A stretch of DNA of 64,000 bases from Caldilineaceae bacterium. GTDB lineage: Bacteria > Chloroflexota > Anaerolineae > Caldilineales > Caldilineaceae. The notes beneath the pieces are model-generated. The model saw only the letters and a list, made by a program, of their open reading frames with translations. It made no database searches and was not told where the DNA came from. The position numbers were made by a program, and so were the translations under genes. The stretch is from positions 212,421 to 276,420 of the forward strand of contig JAJEDI010000050.1 of NCBI GenBank assembly GCA_022821585.1, read 5' to 3'. Of the stretch, positions 18,618 through 28,620 are shown piece by piece. Position 1 is the stretch's first letter; every line of letters begins with the position of its first letter.

Positions 18618-19967
18618 GTGGACTTTAAGAATAAAGCTACGAGGATCGACCTGTTCAGCTTCAGCACACCTCAGATGCGAACATTCCATGTCACATGGTT
18701 TGCTTTCTTCCTTTGTTTCTTTGGCTGGTTCGGCATTGTGCCGTTGATGAAAGGGGACAGCGGGGTCATCGCAACAGTTGGTCTCAGCCCCGCCCAGGTG
18801 GGTAACTCGGTCATTGCTGCTGTTTCGCTGACAATCATCACGCGTCTTATCATCGGCCCCATGTGTACCCGTTTTGGCTCGCGCAAGGTGTACACGTGCC
18901 TGTTGCTGATGGGATCGCTGCCGGTCATGGGTATCGGCCTGGCCCAGACACCGAACCAGTTCATTTTTGCACGGGCATTGATCGGCACGATCGGGGCTTC
19001 CTTCGTCATAACCCAGTACCACACAAGCGTAATGTTTGCTCCCAATGTTGTGGGTGCGGCCAATGCGACAACGGCAGGCTGGGGCAATCTGGGCGGCGGC
19101 GTCAACCAGGCGGTGATGCCGCTTCTCCTGGCAGCTGCCCTGACCTTTGTGCCCGCGGCACTGGGCTGGCGGTTGGCGATGGTGGCTCCGGGGGTTGCCA
19201 TGCTCTTAACGGCCGCAGCCTACTGGTTCCTGACCCAGGATGCACCGGATGGCAACTATTCTGAATTGCGGGCACGCGGTGAAATGCCGGCGGCGGCGGA
19301 TACAAGCGGCACGTTTATGGAGGCCATCAAAGACTCGCGCGTGATCGCACTCTTCTTTATCTATGCGGCCTGTTTTGGCATTGAGCTCACCATAAACGGC
19401 ACGGCAGCCCTCTACTTTTTCAATCGTTTTGAACTGAACCTTGCAACGGCCGGGCTCGTTGCCAGCCTTTTTGGTCTGATGAACCTGTTTGCACGGTCCA
19501 TGGGCGGTGTTTTCAGCGATTTCATTAACCGCGGTAGCGGACTGAAGGGGCGGACGCAGTTTCTATTTTTATGCCTCCTCCTGGAGGGGGTCGCTCTGGT
19601 CCTGTTTGCCAACATGGGGGCGTTGGCGCTGGCAATTCCTGCCCTGATAGTCTTCAGTCTCTTTGTGCAGATGTCGGAGGGGGCAACCTTCGCGATCGTT
19701 CCCTACATCAACAAGCGCGCAATGGGGGCGATTGCGGGCATTGTCGGGGCTGGCGGGAATTTCGGTGCGATGCTGGCAGGGTTTCTGTTTCGTCGGGAAG
19801 CAGAGTTGTATGGCCAGTCCTACATGATCCTGGGCATTCTGGTGGCGGTATGCGCCTTCATGGCGTTGATGGTTCGTTTCTCAGAGAAAGAGGAGAAGGA
19901 TGCTGCTGAAGAGACCGCCGCCCGTCTGGCCGCTGCCGGCGAGTCGGTCCTGACGGGCGCCAACTAG
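18618..19967 (+). CDS. NarK/NasA-type nitrate/nitrite MFS transporter
   Basis: 'TFHVTWFAFFLCFFGWFGIVPLM', 'RLIIGPMCTRFGSRKVYTCLLLMGSLPVMGIGLA', 'GWGNLGGGVNQAVMP', 'GAIAGIVGAGGNFGAMLAGFLF' nitrate-signature-like glycine motifs. Confidence 0.93.
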   Translation: MDFKNKATRIDLFSFSTPQMRTFHVTWFAFFLCFFGWFGIVPLMKGDSGVIATVGLSPAQVGNSVIAAVSLTIITRLIIGPMCTRFGSRKVYTCLLLMGSLPVMGIGLAQTPNQFIFARALIGTIGASFVITQYHTSVMFAPNVVGAANATTAGWGNLGGGVNQAVMPLLLAAALTFVPAALGWRLAMVAPGVAMLLTAAAYWFLTQDAPDGNYSELRARGEMPAAADTSGTFMEAIKDSRVIALFFIYAACFGIELTINGTAALYFFNRFELNLATAGLVASLFGLMNLFARSMGGVFSDFINRGSGLKGRTQFLFLCLLLEGVALVLFANMGALALAIPALIVFSLFVQMSEGATFAIVPYINKRAMGAIAGIVGAGGNFGAMLAGFLFRREAELYGQSYMILGILVAVCAFMALMVRFSEKEEKDAAEETAARLAAAGESVLTGAN

Positions 19968-19986
19968 ACGGGTCCCTGGGCTTGGC

Positions 19987-22398
19987 TTGGCGGACCGAAG
20001 ACAACCGGCAGAGAGGATCAGGCTCGTGAATCGCGACACAATGGGAGCGACACAGGACAGGATGAAATCGAGAGAACGCTCGCGTGGCATTGGAACAGGC
20101 AAAGGGCAGATTGATCAATGGCATGACACGTTCTGCCCTTACTGCGGAGTCGGATGCGGACTGAGAGTCGGCATTGGCGATGGAAGGGTTGCCAAGGTGC
20201 GCGGCAATCCCGATCATCCTTCTTCACTGGGAGATCTGTGCCTGAAGCCGATCCACCTGCCCAGTGCGCTGGATACTCCGGACCGAATTCGGGAACCACT
20301 TATCCGGGTGAACGGTACGAGGAGAAAGTCACGTTCCGCGGAGGATGGCATGCGGAGCGTGACCTGGGAGGAGGCGACTGAACACATTGCAGCCGAATTC
20401 AAGCGTATCGTCGAGGAACACGGCCCGGATGCGGTTGCATTCTACGGGTCCGGCCAGTTCACGACGGAGGACTATTATGTCGCAAACAAGCTGCTTAAGG
20501 GGTTCATCGGCACCAACAACTTCGATGCCAACTCACGGCTGTGCATGGCCTCGGCGGTGGCTGGGTACGTTTCGGCCCTCGGCTCGGACGGGCCGCCGCC
20601 CGCCTATGAAGATATCGACCATGCAGACTGTTTCTTCCTGATCGGCAGCAACATGGCCGACTGCCATCCGGTCCTGTTCAATCGCATCAAACGGCGGAAG
20701 AAGCGGGACCCAGAAAACGTGAAGGTAATCGTTGTCGATCCCAGAGAGACGAGTACGGCGGCTATCGCCGATCTCTTTCTGCCGCTTCGACCCGGCTCCG
20801 ACGTGGTGCTTCTGAACGGTATGATGAGGCTCCTTTCTGACACGGGGAAGATCGACCGCGAATTTGTAGACGAACACACGAACGGCTTTGAAGAGTTGAT
20901 GCAAGCCAGCAGCCATGTATCGACCGCGGCAGCCGCCAAGGTGTGCGGCATCTCCGAGAGCGACTTGATCCAGGCCGCGCGCATCTTTGGTGGAGCGAAC
21001 GGCGTTCTGTCTTTCTGGAGCATGGGGCTGAATCAGAGCGTGAACGGCGTGGCCAAGAACCAGGCGGTGATCAATCTGCATCTGGCAACCGGTCAGATTG
21101 GCAGGCCGGGCAGCGGGCCCTTTTCCCTGACCGGTCAGCCCAATGCTATGGGAGGGCGCGAAGTCGGGGGTCTTTCCCATCTGTTGCCGGGCTACCGCAC
21201 AGTTACAAACGCTGTCCACCGCCAGGAGGTTGAGCAGTTCTGGGGGATTCCTGAAGGTCGGATTGCCGAAAGGCCCGGACTGGCTGCCGTAGATATGTTT
21301 GAGGCCGCGGCCCGGGGCGAAATAAAGGCGATGTGGATCATGTGCACCAATCCGGTCGTATCGATGCCCAACATAGACGTAGTTGAAAGGGCCATGGAGA
21401 GGCTCGAACTGCTTGTCGTTACCGACGCTTATCACCCGACCGACACCACGCAGTACGCCCACGTTCTGCTGCCGGCGGCGCAGTGGTCGGAACGGGATGG
21501 GGTGATGACAAATTCGGAGAGGCGCATCACCTATTTGCCCCGCATGGTGGACCCGGTCGGTCAGGCCAAGCCGGACTGGCAGATCCTCGCCGGAGTCGGC
21601 GCGGCCATGGGTTTTGCACATGCCTTCTCATACGAATCGGCGGGGCAGGTCTTTGACGAGTTTACCCAGTTGACAAGAGGTCGAGTCTGCGACTACAGCG
21701 GGGTCAGCGTACGCAGACTGCAGTCAGAGGGTCCACTGCAATGGCCCGTTCCTCATGATGATCATCCAGGCACAGTGAGACTGTATTCCGGCTTGCACAT
21801 TGACCCCTACCCGAAGTCTGACAACAAGCAGTTCAGCAGAGACGAATCGCCTACCGGGACAACGACGAGTGCGGGGACGGAGGGAGGCGCGACAGTGTTC
21901 GCAACTGCAGATGGCAAGGCAACATTTCATACGCCGGTGTTTGTGCCTCCAGCCGAACTGCCGAACAGGAAGTACCCACTGCTTCTGACCACAGGCCGTT
22001 TACGTAATCAGTGGCATACCATGACCCGAACAGGCAAGTCGGACAGCCTTCTGAAGGGTGCCCGCCAGCCCTATCTGGAGATCCATCCCGTTGATGCTGT
22101 GCGGCGGCAGATTGAGAGCGGGGATGTGGTCGAGATACGTTCGCGCAGAGGCCGGGTCTGGGCCGAGGCGCGCGTAACGGAGAAGATCCGGGAGGGGGCC
22201 TGTTTCATGCCCTTTCACTGGGGACGCCTGGCGGGCCCGTACAGCGCCGCCAACAATGTGACCCTGGCAGAGGTGGACCCAGTTTCAAAGGAGCCTGAAC
22301 TCAAAGCGTGTGCGGTCGAAGTGCGGCTGCGGCCGGGGTATGAGGCCATCCGGGCTTCGAAACTGTTTCAGCGGTTGACCGAGGCGGTGAAAAAGTAG
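19987..22398 (+). CDS. Molybdopterin oxidoreductase, assimilatory nitrate reductase catalytic subunit-like
   Basis: 'WHDTFCPYCGVGCGLRV...GDLCLKP' 4Fe-4S motif; 'ANSRLCMASAVAGY'; 'MGLNQSVNGVAKNQAVINLHLATGQIGRPGSGPFSLTGQPNAMGGREVGGL'; C-terminal molydopterin dinucleotide-binding region 'LLLTTGRLRNQWHTMTRTGK'. Narb/NasA-like. Confidence 0.93.
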   Translation: MADRRQPAERIRLVNRDTMGATQDRMKSRERSRGIGTGKGQIDQWHDTFCPYCGVGCGLRVGIGDGRVAKVRGNPDHPSSLGDLCLKPIHLPSALDTPDRIREPLIRVNGTRRKSRSAEDGMRSVTWEEATEHIAAEFKRIVEEHGPDAVAFYGSGQFTTEDYYVANKLLKGFIGTNNFDANSRLCMASAVAGYVSALGSDGPPPAYEDIDHADCFFLIGSNMADCHPVLFNRIKRRKKRDPENVKVIVVDPRETSTAAIADLFLPLRPGSDVVLLNGMMRLLSDTGKIDREFVDEHTNGFEELMQASSHVSTAAAAKVCGISESDLIQAARIFGGANGVLSFWSMGLNQSVNGVAKNQAVINLHLATGQIGRPGSGPFSLTGQPNAMGGREVGGLSHLLPGYRTVTNAVHRQEVEQFWGIPEGRIAERPGLAAVDMFEAAARGEIKAMWIMCTNPVVSMPNIDVVERAMERLELLVVTDAYHPTDTTQYAHVLLPAAQWSERDGVMTNSERRITYLPRMVDPVGQAKPDWQILAGVGAAMGFAHAFSYESAGQVFDEFTQLTRGRVCDYSGVSVRRLQSEGPLQWPVPHDDHPGTVRLYSGLHIDPYPKSDNKQFSRDESPTGTTTSAGTEGGATVFATADGKATFHTPVFVPPAELPNRKYPLLLTTGRLRNQWHTMTRTGKSDSLLKGARQPYLEIHPVDAVRRQIESGDVVEIRSRRGRVWAEARVTEKIREGACFMPFHWGRLAGPYSAANNVTLAEVDPVSKEPELKACAVEVRLRPGYEAIRASKLFQRLTEAVKK

Positions 22399-22479
22399 AT
22401 GGTCTTGGCAGCCGGGGCGCATACCGCAAGAGTCGGCCCTCGCTGCAGGGGTGTCGACATGGAAAGATGAAAGAGGCCG

Positions 22480-23256
22480 TCATCCAGGTTTTTCCGCCTC
22501 TATGAGATAGTTCCGTGCTTCGAATACGAGGTCTCCCTGTGTCTCAAGCTGCTTCTGCAGAGACAACAGATTGTCGGTATGCGATGCAGTGGTGAAGCCC
22601 GGAACCAGCCAAGGTACCGCCTTCAGATAGTAGACAATTGCCCCAACGTCGGTAAACACCAGCCTGCCCGACCATTCCTGCAGGTCAACAACCTCGAATC
22701 CTGCAGCATGCAGCCGCGGCACATAGTTCTGCGGCGTAGCATCGGGCCACTGCGGGGTCGCGTCGAATGCGGCGAGCAGATCCTGAGCCCACAGCCCGTG
22801 CACCTGCCGGGTAAGCAGGCGGCCCCCTTGGGCCAGAATCCGAGCAATCTCGTCAACGTGAAGCGCCGCATGCCGGTTCAGCACAAGGGCAAACTCACTG
22901 TCCCCGAAGGGCATCGGGCTGTACTCGTCATTGTTCAGTTGGACGACGCGCACGCCGTGCGGCTCAAGCCGCTGACGAGCCAACTCAAGGTTGGGGGGAT
23001 AGCCTTCGGTCACCACTACTACGTCTGGCCAACTGTCCTTCATTGAAAGAAGACGCTCGCCACCGCCGGTTGCGATGTCAAGAAGCGAAGATGACGTGCG
23101 CATTAGCGTGCATGCGCGGGTGGTATAGGACCAGGACGGCTGTTCCAGGAGCATTCGTCCTTCAAGGTACGAAAAGTCCCAGCCTACAAAGGGCTTCTCT
23201 TCTTCTGCCTTCCAGCCTTCGATCAGTTTTTCTTCGTGTGGAGAGAGAGTGCCCAT
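22480..23256 (-). CDS. SAM-dependent class I methyltransferase
   Basis: 'SLLDIATGGGERLLSM', 'VVVTEGYPPNLELARQRL', 'LVLNRHAALHVDEIARILAQGGRLLTRQV'. Confidence 0.82.
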   Translation of the reverse strand: MGTLSPHEEKLIEGWKAEEEKPFVGWDFSYLEGRMLLEQPSWSYTTRACTLMRTSSSLLDIATGGGERLLSMKDSWPDVVVVTEGYPPNLELARQRLEPHGVRVVQLNNDEYSPMPFGDSEFALVLNRHAALHVDEIARILAQGGRLLTRQVHGLWAQDLLAAFDATPQWPDATPQNYVPRLHAAGFEVVDLQEWSGRLVFTDVGAIVYYLKAVPWLVPGFTTASHTDNLLSLQKQLETQGDLVFEARNYLIEAEKPG

Positions 23257-23261
23257 CGTGG

Positions 23262-23468
23262 TCAGCGATTCAGGAGATTCAGCAGCAAGGTCAGGGCGAG
23301 GCTAACGAGAATCATAGAGGTGATCGGAATGAAGATACTGACCGACTCCTTTTTGATATTGATGTCTCCCGGCAGTTTTCCAAACCAGCCTAACAGCCAG
23401 GGCGCAAACTGGAGCGCTGCCCCTATCACGAGAAGGACTGCTCCCAGAATAATGAACCACTTTGCCAT
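23262..23468 (-). CDS. DUF2905-like small two-TM membrane protein
   Basis: MAKWFIILGAVLLVIGAALQFAPWLLGWFGKLPGDINIKKESVSIFIPITSMILVSLALTLLLNLL. Confidence 0.8.
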   Translation of the reverse strand: MAKWFIILGAVLLVIGAALQFAPWLLGWFGKLPGDINIKKESVSIFIPITSMILVSLALTLLLNLLNR

Positions 23469-23915
23469 TGTTCTCGCTCTTCCTGTGAGGCCGGACCGGG
23501 GCCGACTCGGAGTCGTCCACGGTCATTATAGCAGAAGGGCCAGCGGAGAATCACCGCGATGATCTGACGAACCGACGACCGAGGAGAAGGCGTCTCCAGA
23601 GCTACTTATTTTGTCTTGGGTTGGTTCGGATTTGCCACTGCAGGCGGCTGCAGCAGAACTGGAACCCATTTCGTAGCCGGATCGTATGTATATTACCCAG
23701 TTCGCTTTTCGGCGTACGGGGGGACGGTCGGTATCGTTGCACCAACCGCCTCCAGTGTAAATGGCTGAATTGTCGTAGAAAGTTCTTCCGGTTTCTTCAC
23801 CTTCCGTACAGGTGTATTCTCTTGACTTCAACCCTGAATCGGTGCAGAATTTCATTATTGGGGCAGGCAGGTTGTCGATGGATTTATCCAGCCCCTATTC
23901 ATACAGGACTGACAC

Positions 23916-26120
23916 ATGTATTCAGAATTGCGTCCCTTCCACAGGATTCGAGGCTGGCAAGGCTTGTTCGTCGCGGCGGCTTTGCTCTTGTCTTTGCTTT
24001 CTCAGAGCGCTGTTGCAGGCACGACCGATGTCATGGAGCACGGGGGGCACGAATCGGACTGCGCGAGCTTTCACACGGTTACAGCCGGAGAAACGCTTAC
24101 CGGCATATCGGTAAGCACGGGGGTCTCGCTTTCGGCCCTTGCTCAAGTCAACCATCTCTCCGTTACCGACCAGGTATTGATCGGCCAGGAGCTTTGTATT
24201 CCACACGTTATCGGTGCGGCTTCGCCCGTGGCGCCTGCCGCGCCGGCCCCCACGCAGCGGGCGGGCACATCCGCCAGCTGGACCGGTAAGTACTACAACA
24301 ATCAGAACCTCAGCGGCGACCCGGTTCTGACAAGACAGGATGCGGTCATTGATTTCGACTGGGATTCCGGCAGCCCGGATACGAGCGTTACCAACGACAG
24401 TTTCAGCGTGACCTGGACGGCAAGCGTAACTTTTGAGACGGGGACCTACCGGTTCACGGCTGTTGCCGACGACGGCGTGCGCGTCTATGTGGACGACACT
24501 CTCGTGTTGGAGGACTGGAACGTTCACCCGGCAACGACCACGGTTCAAGACACTGAACTCACGGCGGGAAGTCACACGGTTAAGGTCGAATACTTCGAGG
24601 CCAGCGGCGAGGCATCGATTTCGATTTCGTGGGAGAAGCAGGTAGCGGAAACGCCCGACTGCACAATACAGCCTCATAGCAGCCTGAGTTCATTCTGGAC
24701 GCATTCATCGCTAGGTTGTGCGAGTGCGGAGGCTTCGACGATTTGGGCTGCCTGGCAGCCGTTTGAGGGCGGCAACATGATCTGGCGGCAGACTGAGGAT
24801 GCTGTGTATGTCTATGCGAATGATGGCGACTGGACGCGTTTTGAGGACAATTGGAATGAACAGGCACTCAGCAACAATCGGGGCACGCCGGCAACCGGTC
24901 TACAGTCACCTGTACGGGGATTCGGCTATTTGTGGGAAACGAATGACACCGTCTTTAACGATTTGGGTTGGGCCACGGGCGGCGAGAAAGGCTTCTGCGC
25001 CCGGATCCAGCGGTTCGAGAGAGGCATTCTGCTCATCGGCGATACAGTACAAACGTGTCACGAGAACTCACATAACTTCGCTTCAGAGACAGTTTTTGCC
25101 AAGAACGCCCTTCAGGCTTTGACAGGTGGAACGTGGAAATTCGTCTGCAGTACAGAGACTCACGGCGTATTGGAGCCCTTCTGGGATCAAGGTGAGCTTG
25201 GTTGTCCGGCCTCTGCGGGCCAGACCCTGTGGTCGGCCTGGCAAACGTTCGAGACAGGATACATGTTGTGGCGGCAGGATGAAGATGCAGTGTTTGTGTT
25301 TACTGACGAGGAGGCGTGGACTCGATTCTCGGATGACTGGGATAGCCAGACATATACGTCGACCCGAGGGACAGTCCCCGATGGCATGCACGAGCCTGTT
25401 CGGGGCTTTGGCTATCTGTGGGCAACGAACGACGATGTCCATGCGGACCTGGGCTGGGCAACGGATGTAGAGAAGGGTGCCTGCATGCTGACGCAGGCGT
25501 TCGATAACGGCACATTGTTTGCCGGCGATACCGTCCAATCCTGCTTTGAAAGCTCGACAAACCTGGTGTCGGAGACCGTGTTGGGCTCCAGTACCATTCA
25601 GGCGCTGGACGGGGGCAGCTGGGAGTTCGTGTGTGAAGTCGAAGTGCACGGGAAACTGGAGCATCTGTGGGACTATGACAGCTATGGATGTCCCGAGGCA
25701 GAGGGCGGTATTCTGTGGTCGTCATGGCAGCCGTTCCAGACCGGCCACATGATCTGGCGGGAAAACGATGATGCCGTGTTTGTATTTGTCAACGGCAGTT
25801 CCTGGGACCGACATGATGATGACTGGGACGACCAGAGCTATACGTCAGTCCGGGGCACGCCTCCTGAAGGTTTCCAGGCTCCTGTGCGAGGATTCGGTTA
25901 CCTGTGGGAGAACAGTGACGATATCTATGGCGACCTCGGCTGGGCGACGGCAGGGGAGAGAGGTTTCTGCGCGGTGTTCCAGGCGTATGCAGATGGCTTT
26001 CTTATGGTGAGCGATCAAGTAGCTTCATGTAAAGAGGGACACAGTAACTCTGCGACGGAGATCGACTTTGCTCTCCATTCTCTGAGCGCTCTTGATGATG
26101 GTACCTGGACGCTGAGGTAA
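23916..26120 (+). CDS. Secreted LysM + PA14 domain protein with three ~160-aa C-terminal repeats
   Basis: Signal peptide; LysM 'HTVTAGETLTGISVSTGVSLSALAQVN'; PA14 'WTGKYYNNQNLSGDPVLTRQD...YRFTAVADDGVRVYVDDTLVLEDW'; three copies of 'W..W..F..G.M.WR...DAV.V.......W.R..D.W..Q...S.RGT....PVRGFGYLW...D....DLGWAT..E.G'. Confidence 0.88.
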   Translation: MYSELRPFHRIRGWQGLFVAAALLLSLLSQSAVAGTTDVMEHGGHESDCASFHTVTAGETLTGISVSTGVSLSALAQVNHLSVTDQVLIGQELCIPHVIGAASPVAPAAPAPTQRAGTSASWTGKYYNNQNLSGDPVLTRQDAVIDFDWDSGSPDTSVTNDSFSVTWTASVTFETGTYRFTAVADDGVRVYVDDTLVLEDWNVHPATTTVQDTELTAGSHTVKVEYFEASGEASISISWEKQVAETPDCTIQPHSSLSSFWTHSSLGCASAEASTIWAAWQPFEGGNMIWRQTEDAVYVYANDGDWTRFEDNWNEQALSNNRGTPATGLQSPVRGFGYLWETNDTVFNDLGWATGGEKGFCARIQRFERGILLIGDTVQTCHENSHNFASETVFAKNALQALTGGTWKFVCSTETHGVLEPFWDQGELGCPASAGQTLWSAWQTFETGYMLWRQDEDAVFVFTDEEAWTRFSDDWDSQTYTSTRGTVPDGMHEPVRGFGYLWATNDDVHADLGWATDVEKGACMLTQAFDNGTLFAGDTVQSCFESSTNLVSETVLGSSTIQALDGGSWEFVCEVEVHGKLEHLWDYDSYGCPEAEGGILWSSWQPFQTGHMIWRENDDAVFVFVNGSSWDRHDDDWDDQSYTSVRGTPPEGFQAPVRGFGYLWENSDDIYGDLGWATAGERGFCAVFQAYADGFLMVSDQVASCKEGHSNSATEIDFALHSLSALDDGTWTLR

Positions 26121-26135
26121 GAGGGTTTAGCTTTC

Positions 26136-26172
26136 GGGGAGGGGGTCGAACAGAAAGGCTCCCTCCTTTTTT
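26136..26172 (+). terminator. Rho-independent terminator
   Basis: GGAGGG...CCCTCC followed by TTTTTT just after the LysM-PA14 gene. Confidence 0.65.
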
Positions 26173-26205
26173 GCGGTTGTCTCTTCGCTGCCTGGCGGCG
26201 GTCAG

Positions 26206-27777
26206 ATGAATCTCTCGAAATCCCGCACGCCGCATCTGGTCCGCTCCTCCTTTCTCGTCTTCTTCATCTTCGGGCTGGACAAAATAACGGGCTTTGTCAA
26301 GCTACTGCTGACGACCAGGCTCTTTGGTACAGGTCCGGAGATAGACGCCTTTGCCACGGCCAATCAGCTGCCAGAGCTCCTTCTGGCATTGCTTGCTGCC
26401 GGGGCCCTCTCGGCGGCGTTTATCCCTGTCTACACAGGATACTTGACCCGGTCACGGCGCCAGGACGCGGAATCGCTGGCAGGAACTGTGCTGACTCTGA
26501 CTATAGTCGTAGTGGGCGCAGCCTGTTTCCTGGCGATCCTGGCGGCGCCCTGGCTGGTACGGGTTGTACTGGCTCCCCATTTTCCTGCCGAGACCCAGCA
26601 ACTCACCACTCAGATGATGCGGATCTTCCTGGCGGCCGCGGGGTTGATCAGTGTCTCCGGTGTGTTCGGCAGCGTGCTCCATTCTCACCAGCACTTTCTG
26701 ACGCCGGCATTGGGAAGGGTATTGATCGACCTGGGACAGATTGCGGGCATGATCCTGCTCGTGCCGGTTTTGGGCGTCTACGGAATGGCCTGGGGCAGCG
26801 TTCTGGGTGCGGCGCTGACGGTCCTCGTGCAGGTTCCGGCACTGATGCGACAGAGAGTGCGCCTGCGGTTACAGATCAGTTTGCGGCTTGAAGGTGTTAG
26901 GGAGGTATTGCGATTGATGGGCCCGCGTATCGTGACGCTGGGCGCCTTTCAGGCGGTGGACCTGGTATTCATACGTCTGGCTTCAGCATTGCCGGCAGGC
27001 AGCATCGCCGCATTTCACTACGCCATGCTGGTGATGCTGTCGATGCCCAAATCTCTTTTTGGCGCAGCGATTTCGACAGTGATCTTTCCGACGATGGCCG
27101 AGCAGTACAATTTGGGATCGGGGCAACGGCTGCGCCAGACGGTCACGCATGGATTGCGGGCGACGTGGCTGCTGCTGCTGCCGGCCGGGGTAGGCCTACT
27201 GGTCCTGGGCAGGCCGGCAGTGGCATTCTTGCTGGAACGGGGGGAATTCGGGCCTGAATCAACTGCACTGGTCTATCTCTTGATGGCAATCTTTTCGGTG
27301 CGCCTGCTGGGCGAAGCATCGTACGACGTGCTCACACTGACTTTTTTCGCCCAGCACAACACTCACGTGCCGATGTGGGCGACGCTTGTTTGGGCGGTGG
27401 TGAATGCCGGTCTGAGCGTAATTCTTGTCGGACCGTTCGGGATTGCCGGCTTGGCTTGGGCCACTTCAGTTGCAGGGGCGGTCCTGGCGGCGGCGATGTT
27501 TGGGCTAAATGTGCGAGTGGGCGGCGTGGACGTTTCGATGCTGGCGGCTACCCTGGGACGCGCACTGGCGAGCAGCCTGGGAATGTGCGGCGTCGTGTTG
27601 CTGCTGCACCAACTGCGGATGCCGCCCGTGCTCTTCATACTGGCCAGCGCTAGCGGGGGCGGGTTTGCGTTTTTCGGAATCTATGTACTGCTGGGCGGCA
27701 GGGAGGTCCTGACGGTGTTTGGGCACCTGCGCCGCGGGCTGCAGGGCGGGACCGGTTTGGCGGTCCGATCAGATTGA
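26206..27777 (+). CDS. murJ: MurJ/MviN family lipid II flippase
   Basis: 'GTGPEIDAFATANQLPELLLALLAAGALSAAFIPVY', polytopic, 'LLLPAGVGLLVLGRPAVAFLLERGEFG'. Confidence 0.92.
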   Translation: MNLSKSRTPHLVRSSFLVFFIFGLDKITGFVKLLLTTRLFGTGPEIDAFATANQLPELLLALLAAGALSAAFIPVYTGYLTRSRRQDAESLAGTVLTLTIVVVGAACFLAILAAPWLVRVVLAPHFPAETQQLTTQMMRIFLAAAGLISVSGVFGSVLHSHQHFLTPALGRVLIDLGQIAGMILLVPVLGVYGMAWGSVLGAALTVLVQVPALMRQRVRLRLQISLRLEGVREVLRLMGPRIVTLGAFQAVDLVFIRLASALPAGSIAAFHYAMLVMLSMPKSLFGAAISTVIFPTMAEQYNLGSGQRLRQTVTHGLRATWLLLLPAGVGLLVLGRPAVAFLLERGEFGPESTALVYLLMAIFSVRLLGEASYDVLTLTFFAQHNTHVPMWATLVWAVVNAGLSVILVGPFGIAGLAWATSVAGAVLAAAMFGLNVRVGGVDVSMLAATLGRALASSLGMCGVVLLLHQLRMPPVLFILASASGGGFAFFGIYVLLGGREVLTVFGHLRRGLQGGTGLAVRSD

Positions 27778-27809
27778 CAGGCCGGTAGCGGTCATCTACG
27801 CGTCCGGTC

Positions 27810-28598
27810 CTAGACTCCCAGCACAACGCGTTGCGCTTCGCTGATACGGGCGGCGGTCTCGGGTCGGAACAGGGCGCGCTGGTCGGTCTGTGACTTTAGG
27901 TCGCGGCGACAGTAGTAGCAGTGGAGCGCGCGGCGGGGGCTGTCCGATCGGTTGACGGTTCCCCCGTGCCAGGTGAAGGCGTTGAAAACGAAGACCGTGC
28001 CGGCTTTGCCCTGCACGAGGATCTCGTCGGGGTGGGGCGCCCTCGGATCCTCCATACCCTCGCCAGGATCCACGCCAAAGAGGTGTGAACCGGGAACAAG
28101 ACGGGTGGCGCCGTTTTCGGGCGTGAAGTCGCTCAGCAGCCAGATTGAATTGCACACATTGTAGCGCCGGCGGCCGTCTTTCAATTCAGGCGCAAAGTCT
28201 GCGCTGTTATGGGATCCGTCACAGTGCAGGGCCTGCAGGCCATGGCCCGGAAGGGCGGCGCGCGCGTTGAGGGAGGAAAGTTTCAGATCGCCGTCGAGGA
28301 CATGGGCCATGGCCGCCAACACCTTCGGGTTGGCCCAGACCTGATCGAACAGCGGATCCTTGTTTGCCAGGTTGGCGAGCCGGTCGGTGCCGTCCTCCTG
28401 GTGCACCTCCTTGCCGGCGTCCTCGCCTTCTTCGTCTTCCAACTCCTGTAGGCGATTACGAAGCGCCTGCACCTGCGCCGGCGTCAGAATACCCGGAATC
28501 GGCAGGTAACCGTCCTCATCGAGGGACCTTTTTTCGCCGGCCGATAGCGTGTCGTCGCGCACGCCGAGAGAATACAAAGCGGTTTTGATGTCCATCAC
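27810..28598 (-). CDS. Phytanoyl-CoA dioxygenase family protein
   Basis: 'LDEDGYLPIPGILTPAQVQALRNRL', 'LHCDGSHN', 'SIWLLSDFTPENGATRLVPGSHLFG', 'WHGGTVNRSDSPRRALHCYYCRRD'. Confidence 0.9.
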   Translation of the reverse strand: MMDIKTALYSLGVRDDTLSAGEKRSLDEDGYLPIPGILTPAQVQALRNRLQELEDEEGEDAGKEVHQEDGTDRLANLANKDPLFDQVWANPKVLAAMAHVLDGDLKLSSLNARAALPGHGLQALHCDGSHNSADFAPELKDGRRRYNVCNSIWLLSDFTPENGATRLVPGSHLFGVDPGEGMEDPRAPHPDEILVQGKAGTVFVFNAFTWHGGTVNRSDSPRRALHCYYCRRDLKSQTDQRALFRPETAARISEAQRVVLGV

Positions 28599-28620
28599 CC
28601 TCTTGCCCCCGTTTCGGTGC

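Noticed and set aside
23526-23855. 109-aa minus-strand ORF
   Set aside because: Low-complexity Ser/Ala stretches, no recognisable domain, overlaps the likely promoter region of the LysM-PA14 gene.
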